Below, piece by piece: positions 1-6,295 of a stretch of 8,816 nucleotides of DNA. Each line of letters opens with the position of its first letter. Position 1 is the stretch's first letter. Under the pieces are notes generated by a model. That model worked only from the letters and a program-made list of their open reading frames with translations. It did not search any database and was not told the DNA's origin. The stretch is from Alphaproteobacteria bacterium UBA3002. Lineage in GTDB: Bacteria > Pseudomonadota > Alphaproteobacteria > Rickettsiales > UBA3002. Both the position numbers and the translations under genes were made by a program. Location: contig DDZS01000054.1 of the NCBI GenBank assembly GCA_002346425.1, forward strand, positions 1-8,816. Direction: 5' to 3'.

Positions 1-1229
1 TCAATGACCTTGAATTCCAGCGCATCGATTATTCGGTGTAAAAACACATCTTCCTCGCCCACGCGATGCATCACGCCGCAATTCAAAAAATAATGCTCCG
101 GCAGGAAGGGGCAATCAAACTCAAAGGAGGCCCGCACACGCGCGCCTTTCGCCACCGGCTGTGCATCGGCAAGCCAGGCTTTATTATTGATGCCGCTTAA
201 ATGAATCCCGCGCTTGGATTTGATTAGCATGCCAAACTGGCAATGCGCGGTTGCTTCGTCGAAGAGTACATCATAGGTAAAACGGTAGCGTTTGCCGGTT
301 TCCAATACGCTAACCGGCTCGCCCGTTAAGGTCTGCAATTGCGGTCGCTGGATGCGCCCACCGCAGGCTGGGTATTCCATGCGGCTGGCATGGCTGGTAT
401 CGGCCACGTCATCCGTTGTCGCGTTACAGGCGCGCAGTGCCGTGCTAATGCCTTGTTTTAGCGCTTCGCGTATCGTGCATTGTTCCGCTGCTGGCGCATA
501 GAGTAAGTGCTGATAGGCGGTAATCACATCTTTCGGGGCGCCCTCGCAAAGTTTTTCCCCCGCGTCGAGCAGGATCGCATGATCGCAGAGTTCAATGACG
601 CTTTGCGGCGAATGCGAAACGAACAAAATCGTCATGCCCCGCGCCTGCATCTGTTTGATTCGGTCAAAACATTTGCGCTGAAAGGCTTCGTCGCCCACGG
701 CCAGCGCCTCATCGATCACTAAAATATCCGGCTCTGACGCGATGGCGACGGAAAAGGCCAATCGCACATACATCCCGCTGGAATAGGTTTTAACGGGCTG
801 GCCAATTTGCTCTGGCGTAAGGCCAGAAAAACTGACGATCGCGTCGTAGCGCGCGGCCATTTCGGCTTCGCTAAACCCCAGAATCGCGCCATTTAAATAG
901 ATGTTTTCTTTGCCCGAAAATTCGGGGTTAAAACCCGAACCAAGTTCAAGCAATGCCGCAATCCGCCCTTCGACCTGCATCGTGCCGCCGGTGGCGGCCA
1001 GTGTGCCGCAAATGATTTGCAGCAAGGTCGATTTACCCGAACCGTTACGTCCAACAATGCCCACCGTCTGACCATGTCCTACGTTCAGCGATACGCGATG
1101 CAGCGCCTCAAATGGGCGATAATATTTCCGCCGGTCCGAGCCAAAGAGCATTTGCTTCAAACGGTCCTGCGGCTTGGCAAAAATACGGTAGGTTTTGCTG
1201 ATCTGATCTAATGAGATAACCGGCTGCAT
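1..1229 (-). CDS. Wzt-type ABC transporter ATP-binding protein for polysaccharide (O-antigen) export, C-terminus cut off
   Basis: Cytoplasmic ATPase subunit of an ABC-2 exporter that moves lipid-linked polysaccharide across the inner membrane. The frame is open from the ATG at 1229 to the window edge (409 codons, no stop). Visible: Walker A GRNGSGKST (residues 60-68), ABC signature YSSGM (149-153), Walker B ILVIDE (169-174) followed by ALAVGDEAFQRKC, a run typical of the Wzt/TagH branch, and the H-loop histidine of VSHS (206). After about residue 245 comes a second region (about 285-409) with EYPACGGRI and beta-rich sequence, matching the C-terminal carbohydrate-recognition domain of Wzt proteins. 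Wzt proteins of this class are about 400-430 residues, so few codons are missing. The start fits the family (MQPVISLDQISKTYRIF) but has no good Shine-Dalgarno. It lies 37 bp downstream of motE on the same strand with no terminator between, so read-through is possible. The permease partner is not in the window. The ATPase call is firm; the exported glycan is unknown. Confidence 0.93.
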   Translation of the reverse strand, partial: MQPVISLDQISKTYRIFAKPQDRLKQMLFGSDRRKYYRPFEALHRVSLNVGHGQTVGIVGRNGSGKSTLLQIICGTLAATGGTMQVEGRIAALLELGSGFNPEFSGKENIYLNGAILGFSEAEMAARYDAIVSFSGLTPEQIGQPVKTYSSGMYVRLAFSVAIASEPDILVIDEALAVGDEAFQRKCFDRIKQMQARGMTILFVSHSPQSVIELCDHAILLDAGEKLCEGAPKDVITAYQHLLYAPAAEQCTIREALKQGISTALRACNATTDDVADTSHASRMEYPACGGRIQRPQLQTLTGEPVSVLETGKRYRFTYDVLFDEATAHCQFGMLIKSKRGIHLSGINNKAWLADAQPVAKGARVRASFEFDCPFLPEHYFLNCGVMHRVGEEDVFLHRIIDALEFKVI

Positions 1230-1266
1230 AGAAGCGGTGTAACGGTTTTTGGCGCTACCGCAACGC

Positions 1267-2127
1267 TTATTGTGCCGCAGCTTGCCGTTTCTCAGCGCGT
1301 AAGCGGCGCAATACGGCGAGCTCTTCGGTCACATCCCGCGCTTTTTGCGGCAGCATTCCGGCCAATACTGGCGCGACTTTACGCTCTGACATTTTATCGA
1401 TCACCGCGAGCAGAATCGGCATATCCAATTCATTGAAAATATCGGCCGCGTTTTTCGGTTTCATATTCTCGTAAATTTTTACGAGGCCCATAATTTCGCT
1501 TTCCTGCTTGGTATCATATTGCTTCAGCAGTGCCTCAAGTTCTTCTTCCATGCCCTTGAGTTCGGCAATTTTATCATTGATACGCAGCTCAGTTGCTTCA
1601 AGCAGTTTTTCTTTTAAATCAAGTTCGCGATTTTGCTTTTCCAATTCTTCGCGGCGCTCGGCCAGACTTTGCAGAATATCCAATTCAATATTGGAGAATT
1701 GACGCTCGCGCGCCATTTTAAATTTCTCTTCTAAAATACGGTTTTTTAAATCTTCTTCTGCTTGAGGCGACAAGGCAGCCGGCGTCGCGGCTTGGTCGCC
1801 TTCTTTCGGCGCTTCGCCTTCTTTCGCGGTTACCTCTTCCGTGGTTTCAGCAGGCGTAACCTCAGCTGTTTCAGATGCTTCTGCCGTATCTGTGGTGTCT
1901 TCTTCCGCATAAGCGGCTTCGTAGCGCAGGCGTAATTCAGTGCCCCCAACATAGACATCTTTTAATTTCACGCCCATTAGCAGCACCGCCATCATCATCG
2001 TGATCGGCAGCACGCGAATATAAGGCGCGCGTGGACGGTTTTTCGCATCCTCACGCCGTGTGCGCATTGCCTGACGTTTTCCAGCGATGGACGTCGGCTT
2101 CTTGGCGGGTACGGGCGTTTTACTCAT
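1267..2127 (-). CDS. motE: MotE-like flagellar motor protein with C-terminal MgtE_N-type domain
   Basis: Probable motility accessory protein; in rhizobia MotE is a periplasmic chaperone of the motor protein MotC. The 286 residues comprise a basic N-terminus (1-37), one hydrophobic segment (about 37-53, VLPITMMMAVLLMGV), an acidic Ala/Glu/Thr-rich linker (about 73-120), a long charged coiled coil (about 122-210, RREELEKQNRELDLKEK) and a C-terminal domain (about 211-275, IYENMKPKNAADIFNELD, then MLPQKARDV) resembling the MgtE intracellular N domain shared with MotE and FliG-like proteins. The basic side before the hydrophobic segment suggests the coiled coil and C-terminal domain are periplasmic. 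The ATG overlaps the stop of the upstream DUF6468 gene (ATGA, 2124-2127), so translation is probably coupled; a weak AGGT lies upstream. It is last in the fliL operon. Not a magnesium transporter: the MgtE CBS and membrane domains are absent. Family firm; exact role inferred. Confidence 0.85.
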   Translation of the reverse strand: MSKTPVPAKKPTSIAGKRQAMRTRREDAKNRPRAPYIRVLPITMMMAVLLMGVKLKDVYVGGTELRLRYEAAYAEEDTTDTAEASETAEVTPAETTEEVTAKEGEAPKEGDQAATPAALSPQAEEDLKNRILEEKFKMARERQFSNIELDILQSLAERREELEKQNRELDLKEKLLEATELRINDKIAELKGMEEELEALLKQYDTKQESEIMGLVKIYENMKPKNAADIFNELDMPILLAVIDKMSERKVAPVLAGMLPQKARDVTEELAVLRRLRAEKRQAAAQ

Positions 2128-2768
2128 CGATTACCTGTTTTAAGCGCATCGAATAACTCCTGCTCGGCCTTGGAACGCAAGCGCGCACCGGGCTTGGCTT
2201 GGCCTTCACCTACATCCTCACCACTGTCGCGGCGGCCCGAGACTTTTTTGAGCACCGAATCGAGCGAAGGTTTGCTCCGGCTGCGGCGCGAATCGGCAGC
2301 TTCACGCGGACTGATCGAATCGATTTCGACATCCTCGTCCTGCATCGCCGCCCGGCGTGGATTAGCCGCTGCCCCACGTTGCGGCGCCGCTGAGGCGCGT
2401 GACGGTGGCTGGCTTTTACGGTTGATGGATTCATTGGGAGCGGCAATCCCTAAATCAGACTCCATGCGGCTGGCGACCTTACTGCCGCGGTCGATCATCA
2501 TTTCCAGATCGTCAGCCAGATAACTCGCTTTGTCGATTTTCATTTGGATATTATCGGTAATATTACGCGTCGCCTGATGGATTTCCGCAATGGATGCGGT
2601 AGCCACACGGGTCGATTCGTCGAACTGACGGATAATTTGCGCTAATTCGCTGCGTGAGTCCTGCAGCACGCGAATGCGCTTATTTAATTTCCAGCAATAG
2701 ACCGTTGTAATTAATAGCAGCGCGGCCATCAGCCCATCGAGAAATAAAGTAAGAACCAAATCCGCCAT
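2124..2768 (-). CDS. DUF6468 family membrane protein of the flagellar fliM-motE operon
   Basis: Uncharacterised inner-membrane protein found beside fliM and motE in alphaproteobacteria. The 214 residues begin with a hydrophobic segment (about 4-26, VLTLFLDGLMAALLLITTVY), followed by a helical, probably coiled-coil region (about 28-110, with LNKRIRVLQDSRSELAQIIRQFDESTR) that I match to DUF6468. The rest (about 110-205) is rich in Arg, Ser, Ala and Pro and probably disordered, ending in a short amphipathic stretch (AEQELFDALKTG). The ATG lies 1 bp after the fliM stop (TAG, 2770-2772) with no good Shine-Dalgarno, and its own TGA overlaps the motE ATG, so fliM, this gene and motE look translationally coupled. 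That arrangement implies a flagellar role, perhaps as a membrane partner of the switch or stator. The biochemical function is unknown, and the family name rests on recall of gene order and the N-terminal pattern. Confidence 0.8.
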   Translation of the reverse strand: MADLVLTLFLDGLMAALLLITTVYCWKLNKRIRVLQDSRSELAQIIRQFDESTRVATASIAEIHQATRNITDNIQMKIDKASYLADDLEMMIDRGSKVASRMESDLGIAAPNESINRKSQPPSRASAAPQRGAAANPRRAAMQDEDVEIDSISPREAADSRRSRSKPSLDSVLKKVSGRRDSGEDVGEGQAKPGARLRSKAEQELFDALKTGNR

Positions 2769-2769
2769 G

Positions 2770-3936
2770 CTATACCAACTTGTCCGTTACGGCTTTCATT
2801 TGCTTGACCTCTTCCAACAGGGACACGGCAATCCGATCGCCCACTCGGCCTAGCTTACAGCTTGATACTTGCACATTTCCACACTTTAACGCAATCGGAT
2901 CGTCCGGTTTCGCATCGAGCATGATGGTTTTACCAACTTCCAAATCGATAATTTCTTTCAGTGTCAAAGTGCGCTCTTCCAACACTGCATCGACTTTGAC
3001 AAAGGTTTGCAGCACCTCTTTACCAAAATGGCGTTCCCAGACCGAATCCTGCCCGAATTTTTCGCCCATAAACATTTGTAGCAGCAGATCACGAATCGGC
3101 TCTAAGGTATTGTGTGGGAAGAGTAATTCAATCATCCCCCCGCGCTCGTCCATATCGACCCGCAAACGAACTAGAAGCGCGGCACTATTAGGGCGCGCGA
3201 TACCCGCAAAACGTGGGTTAGTTTCAAGGCGATCGAATTGGAAGCTAACCGGGCTGAGCGGATCGAAGGCTGAACTCATATCCGCCAGAATGATTTCAAC
3301 CATCCGTTTCACAATATCCTGCTCTATGGTGGTATAGGGACGCCCATCCACGCGAATCGGTCGTGTGGAGCGACGGCCGCCCAGCAGGATATCGACTGTC
3401 GAATAAATCTGCGAGGAATCGACGCACACAATGCCGAAATTCTCCCATTCGACAGCGCGGAACACGCCTAGCAACGCAGGGAGTGGCACCGAATTAAGAT
3501 AATCTTCAAAGCGCAACGACGTCATCGAATCGATGCTGACATCGACGTTATCCGAAGTGAAATTCCGTAAAGAAGAGGATAGCATCCGCACCATGCGATC
3601 AAACACGATCTCCAGCATCGGCAGCTTTTCATACGCCATCATCGACTTGTCTAAGATCGCACGGATCCCAACGTTGTCTTCTTCATTATCGTCACTGCTA
3701 TCGAAACCGAGCAGCAGGTCAATCTCGTCTTGGTTTAGAACCCGGTCTTCGCCGCCATCATTATTTGACGCATTGGTAGCAGAGGCCGCATCGCCCTGCT
3801 CTGCCCCATCATCGGCAAGCATTGCTTCCCATTCGGCGGCCACATCCTTATCGCCCTCGGTAGCTGAATCGTCCAGCCCCCAATCGGCAGCGTTCGCCAT
3901 TTCATCGCCGCCTGCTTCTACTTGCTCTTCTGCCAT
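2770..3936 (-). CDS. fliM: Flagellar motor switch protein FliM
   Basis: Middle component of the cytoplasmic C-ring; it binds phosphorylated CheY to set rotation direction and contacts FliG and FliN. The 388 residues show the CheY-binding segment VLNQDEIDLLLGFD (66-79), the CheC-like middle domain (about 100-290, with LRFEDYLNSVPLPALLGVF, DILLGGRRSTRPIRVDGRPYT and PHNTLEPIRDLLL) and the C-terminal FliN-like SpoA domain (about 305-375, LKEIIDLEVGKTIMLD, then GRVGDRIAVSL). The CheY-binding segment, close to the N-terminus in E. coli, follows a 65-residue acidic extension here that includes VAAEWEAMLADDG. I kept the first ATG because AGAGGT lies 5 bp upstream and the extension is typical of alphaproteobacterial FliM. 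The FliG-contact loop reads GGRR instead of the GGxG of enteric FliM. It lies 25 bp after fliL and 1 bp before the DUF6468 gene. Identity is firm. Confidence 0.97.
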   Translation of the reverse strand: MAEEQVEAGGDEMANAADWGLDDSATEGDKDVAAEWEAMLADDGAEQGDAASATNASNNDGGEDRVLNQDEIDLLLGFDSSDDNEEDNVGIRAILDKSMMAYEKLPMLEIVFDRMVRMLSSSLRNFTSDNVDVSIDSMTSLRFEDYLNSVPLPALLGVFRAVEWENFGIVCVDSSQIYSTVDILLGGRRSTRPIRVDGRPYTTIEQDIVKRMVEIILADMSSAFDPLSPVSFQFDRLETNPRFAGIARPNSAALLVRLRVDMDERGGMIELLFPHNTLEPIRDLLLQMFMGEKFGQDSVWERHFGKEVLQTFVKVDAVLEERTLTLKEIIDLEVGKTIMLDAKPDDPIALKCGNVQVSSCKLGRVGDRIAVSLLEEVKQMKAVTDKLV

Positions 3937-3961
3937 GCCGACCTCTGTTAACTTTCGTGTA

Positions 3962-4507
3962 TTATTGCACGATTATTTCACTGAATAAAACATCTTCCAC
4001 GACGCCCGGTTCCAATACCGTATTCAACCGTTCCAACACCTCTTTGCGTAGGCGGTATACACCGGCGGAACCACTTAAATCTGACGGGCGCAACTCGCGC
4101 GTATAGGTATTGATCACATCTTTGATGCGCGGTTTGTTTGCCTCCACCTGCGCGACGGCGGTGGGGCCCTTCAGCTGCAGAGTGACGGTCATTTTCAAAA
4201 AGCTTGGAGACCGACCCGTGGTGGACAGGTTATTGAGAAACTCTTCCATCTCATAATATACCGGTGACGCGGCCACACCTTCAGCGCCCGCTTCACCTTC
4301 GCCATGCGCGTCGCCATGTTCGGCGGTTTCTTTGTCGTCTTTTTTGCCAAGCAAGCTATCCAGCGCGCCACTGAAAAATGCGCCCGCGCCGCCGCCGATC
4401 AACAGCAGCAACACAACAATAATAATGATAAGTTTCTTTTTTCCGCCGACTTTTGCTTCGCCGTCTTCGCCATCGCCTTCGGTTTGCGACGCTTCTTCTT
4501 CTGCCAC
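3962..4507 (-). CDS. fliL: Flagellar basal body-associated protein FliL (GTG start)
   Basis: Single-pass inner-membrane protein that surrounds the stator units at the basal body and supports torque or stator stability. With a GTG start at 4507 the product is 181 residues: a short acidic cytoplasmic tail (1-21), GGKKK, one transmembrane helix (about 26-45, LIIIIVVLLLLIGGGAGAFF), an acidic, His/Gly-rich linker (about 55-80) and the periplasmic FliL domain (about 82-181) with the family pattern FLNNLSTTGRSPSFLKMTVTLQL and RLRKEVLERLN and the terminal VLFSEIIVQ. The GTG is chosen because AGGGGG (4514-4519, minus strand) lies 6 bp upstream and the resulting tail is normal for the family. The frame stays open for 58 more codons upstream, but that would run across the flgF promoter. 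It is first gene of the minus-strand operon, divergent from flgF. Confidence 0.95.
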   Translation of the reverse strand: MAEEEASQTEGDGEDGEAKVGGKKKLIIIIVVLLLLIGGGAGAFFSGALDSLLGKKDDKETAEHGDAHGEGEAGAEGVAASPVYYEMEEFLNNLSTTGRSPSFLKMTVTLQLKGPTAVAQVEANKPRIKDVINTYTRELRPSDLSGSAGVYRLRKEVLERLNTVLEPGVVEDVLFSEIIVQ

Positions 4508-4513
4508 GCTGAT

Positions 4514-4519
4514 CCCCCT
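4514..4519 (-). promoter_or_regulatory. Ribosome binding site that fixes the GTG start of fliL
   Basis: On the minus strand AGGGGG lies 6 bp before the GTG at 4507. No comparable site precedes the GTG that would open the longer reading frame at 4681, so this site argues for the 181-residue FliL. Confidence 0.75.
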
Positions 4520-4590
4520 GCTTGTTTTTTTGTTCTTTTCTAAGCTATACCATAGGCACTCCAGCAGCACCAGCGCTTTTTGGCAATGTG

Positions 4591-4603
4591 GGCAAAATTT
4601 ACC
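4591..4603. promoter_or_regulatory. Candidate activator-binding dyad upstream of the sigma-54 promoter
   Basis: GGCAAAATTTACC is an imperfect palindrome around a central A (5 of 6 base pairs match). It lies about 85 bp upstream of the sigma-54 -24 element, a normal distance for a bacterial enhancer-binding protein, and about 84 bp upstream of the fliL start. Sigma-54 promoters need such an activator; in alphaproteobacteria with sigma-54 flagellar promoters it is often FlbD. A 13-bp AT-rich dyad can arise by chance, so this is only a candidate. Confidence 0.25.
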
Positions 4604-4675
4604 GATATAGCTCACATCACCATAAAGAGGCGATATGGACTTTTTGCGCACCCATAAATCACCCATCAATAAAAC

Positions 4676-4691
4676 TGGCACGATCTGTGCT
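4676..4691 (+). promoter_or_regulatory. Sigma-54 (RpoN) promoter for flgF-flgG-flgA-flgH
   Basis: The sequence TGGCACGATCTGTGCT matches the consensus TGGCAC-N5-TTGCW with a single mismatch (G for the first T of the -12 box). The invariant GG (4677-4678) and GC (4689-4690) have the required spacing. Predicted transcription start is near 4701-4703, giving a leader of about 30 bases before the flgF ATG with its GGAG site. Position, orientation and the class of gene downstream (rod and L-ring) all fit a sigma-54-dependent middle flagellar promoter needing an enhancer-binding activator. Confidence 0.8.
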
Positions 4692-4731
4692 TAGTATCTG
4701 GCAACCGAGATTTAAAACACGGAGCGACACG

Positions 4732-5469
4732 ATGGACAACAGTATATACATAGCACTTTCCCGCCAGCAAACACTGTTTCGGGATATGGAAGCCACGGCG
4801 AATAATATCGCCAACGCTAACACCCCGGGCTATCAGGCAGAGAAAATAATGTTCACCGATTACCTATCGAATGATGGGAATCGCCGCAAAATTGCATTTG
4901 CTCAGGATATTTCAAGCTACCGCGATACCTCAACCGGCCCGATGAAAGCAACCGGCGCGGCATTTGACGTGGCCATCATGGGACCAGGCATGATTCCGAT
5001 CGAAACCGCAGGCGGTCAACGCTACACCCGTTCCGGGAATTTTCAGCTATCGAATGATGGTACACTGGTAACGGCCACTGGCCAGCCCGTATTAGGACCG
5101 GATGGCCAACGCATTGCCTTAGAGCCGACCGATAAAGACGTGAAAATCGGTGAAAATGGCCTGATTACTGTGCGCGGTATCGGCGGCGAAATTGAAGAAC
5201 GCGGGCAAATCGGCCTGGTCGAATTCGCAGACCCGCAAGCCATGACCCAAATCGGCGATCAGATGTTCGAAACGGCGCAACTACCGCAAGAGCCAGTCGA
5301 AAGCCGCATGCTGCAAGGCACGCTGGAAATGTCGAATGTCTCGCCGGTGAAAGAATTAGTGCGGGTGACCGAATTGTCGCGCAGCACCAGCAGCACCGCC
5401 AAATTTATCGAGGTGATGTACGACTTGCAACGCAAGACCGCCAGCACCTATGCGCAACCGTCACAATAA
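4732..5469 (+). CDS. flgF: Flagellar basal-body rod protein FlgF
   Basis: Proximal rod protein of the flagellar axle, exported by the flagellar type III system. The 245 residues show the N-terminal rod signature (MDNSIYIALSRQQTLFRDME, then ANNIANANTPGYQAEK, residues 23-38), the central FlgE/F/G-like region with GAAFDVAIMGPGMIPI and RYTRSGNFQLSNDGTLVT (about 75-114), and the C-terminal signature QGTLEMSNVSPVKELVRV (195-212) with a closing helix (to about 240). The start is the ATG at 4732: GGAG lies at 4721-4724 and MDNSIYIALS is the expected FlgF N-terminus. The frame is open further upstream, but that part overlaps the sigma-54 promoter. It is first in the plus-strand operon, 28 bp before flgG. 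FlgF rather than FlgG is assigned from its N-terminus and its place directly before a clear flgG. Confidence 0.96.
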   Translation: MDNSIYIALSRQQTLFRDMEATANNIANANTPGYQAEKIMFTDYLSNDGNRRKIAFAQDISSYRDTSTGPMKATGAAFDVAIMGPGMIPIETAGGQRYTRSGNFQLSNDGTLVTATGQPVLGPDGQRIALEPTDKDVKIGENGLITVRGIGGEIEERGQIGLVEFADPQAMTQIGDQMFETAQLPQEPVESRMLQGTLEMSNVSPVKELVRVTELSRSTSSTAKFIEVMYDLQRKTASTYAQPSQ

Positions 5470-5497
5470 TACAAAGTATAACAGGGAGTAACCAGCT

Positions 5498-6283
5498 ATG
5501 AGAGCCTTACATATCGCCGCTACCGGGATGCAGGCCCAACAAACCAACGTGGATGTGACCTCGCACAACCTCGCCAACCAAACCACCACCGGTTACAAGG
5601 CGCAGCGTCCGGAATTCCACGATCTGATTTATCAGGATTTACGTCGCGTGGGTTCGAACTCGTCGGATGTTGGCACAGTTGTACCAACCGGCGTACAGCT
5701 TGGCCTCGGGGTACGTACCGCTGCGATTTACCGCGACACCAATCAGGGGACGGTAGAACAAACTTCCGGCGCACTGGATCTGGCAATTCAAGGTCAGGGG
5801 TATTTTCAGGTGCAATTACCGGATGGTGACATTGCCTATACCCGTGATGGCGCGTTCAAACTCAGCCCGGATGGCGAACTGGTCACGGCCGATGGCTTCA
5901 TCGTCGAGCCGGCGATTGCCGTGCCCGACAATGCGATCGACATTAGCATCAACGCCTCTGGCGAAGTCGAAGTATTGCTCGACGGTCAGGTGGAACCGGC
6001 CAATCTGGGTCAGCTGGAAGTCGTGACCTTCATCAACCCGCCGGGTCTGGAAGCGATTGGCGATAACATGTTCATGGAAACCCCGGCTTCGGGCGATCCG
6101 ATCGTGGGCATCGCCGGAGAAGAGGGCGTAGGCACCATTCTGCAAGGCTATCTGGAGAATTCCAACGTGAACCCGGTCACCGAGATTACGAATCTGATCG
6201 TGGCGCAGCGAGCTTATGAAATGAACTCTAAAGTGATCACCGCGGCAGACGAAATGCTGCAAGCACTGAATCAGTCGGCGTAA
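5498..6283 (+). CDS. flgG: Flagellar distal rod protein FlgG
   Basis: Distal rod protein, the last part of the axle that crosses the P and L rings to meet the hook. The 261 residues (usual length for FlgG) include MRALHIAATGMQAQQ (1-15), the rod motif SHNLANQTTTGYKAQ (22-36), the FlgG-specific stretch (about 45-73, YQDLRRVGSNSSDVGTVVPT) that stiffens the straight rod, the D1-type region LDLAIQGQGYFQVQLPDG (93-110) with AYTRDGAFKLSPDG, and the C-terminal signature LQGYLENSNVNPVTEIT (215-231) then LIVAQRAYEMNSK. AGGGAG (5483-5488) lies 9 bp upstream of the ATG. The stop codon is followed at once by the strong ribosome site of flgA. Very well conserved; no anomalies. Confidence 0.98.
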   Translation: MRALHIAATGMQAQQTNVDVTSHNLANQTTTGYKAQRPEFHDLIYQDLRRVGSNSSDVGTVVPTGVQLGLGVRTAAIYRDTNQGTVEQTSGALDLAIQGQGYFQVQLPDGDIAYTRDGAFKLSPDGELVTADGFIVEPAIAVPDNAIDISINASGEVEVLLDGQVEPANLGQLEVVTFINPPGLEAIGDNMFMETPASGDPIVGIAGEEGVGTILQGYLENSNVNPVTEITNLIVAQRAYEMNSKVITAADEMLQALNQSA

Positions 6284-6290
6284 AGGAGGT
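6283..6290 (+). promoter_or_regulatory. Full-consensus ribosome binding site of flgA
   Basis: AAGGAGGT is a full-length match to the anti-Shine-Dalgarno sequence, 5 bp before the flgA ATG (6296), and shares its first base with the flgG stop codon (6281-6283). It fixes the flgA start and suggests re-initiation by ribosomes finishing flgG. Confidence 0.85.
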
Positions 6291-6295
6291 AACGG

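Larger units (their letters stand above)
4508..4731. promoter_or_regulatory. Divergent control region between fliL and flgF
   Basis: This 224-bp intergenic stretch separates two outward-facing flagellar operons and must carry the start signals for both. On the flgF side it holds a near-consensus sigma-54 promoter (4676-4691). On the fliL side the leader is A-rich when read on the minus strand (run of A at about 4524-4531) and ends in the AGGGGG ribosome site. Scanning the minus strand for the invariant GG-N10-GC spacing found no sigma-54 site for fliL, and I saw no convincing -35/-10 pair either, so the fliL promoter is unassigned. Confidence 0.8.

Noticed and set aside
1267..2127. Magnesium transporter MgtE
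   Set aside because: Only the N-domain-like C-terminus is shared; CBS domains and the multi-pass membrane domain are missing and the context is flagellar.
2780..3337. 185-codon open frame antisense to fliM
   Set aside because: Ser/Arg-rich shadow of fliM without recognisable motifs.
4555..4585. Minus-strand -10-like TATAGC/TATGGT as a fliL housekeeping promoter
   Set aside because: No -35 element at 16-18 bp; match no better than chance.
4581..4595. TGGCAATGTGGGCAA as a second sigma-54 promoter
   Set aside because: The GG and GC doublets are 10 bp apart instead of the required 12.
4508..4681. In-frame 58-codon extension of fliL containing a CPHC motif that could suggest a zinc ribbon
   Set aside because: It has only one CxxC pair plus a lone Cys, no ribosome site at its first GTG, and it would overlap the flgF sigma-54 promoter; the GTG at 4507 with AGGGGG gives a normal FliL.
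4522..4731. In-frame 70-codon extension upstream of flgF
   Set aside because: It crosses the promoter region, and FlgF proteins begin at MDNSIYIALS, which has a good ribosome site just upstream.
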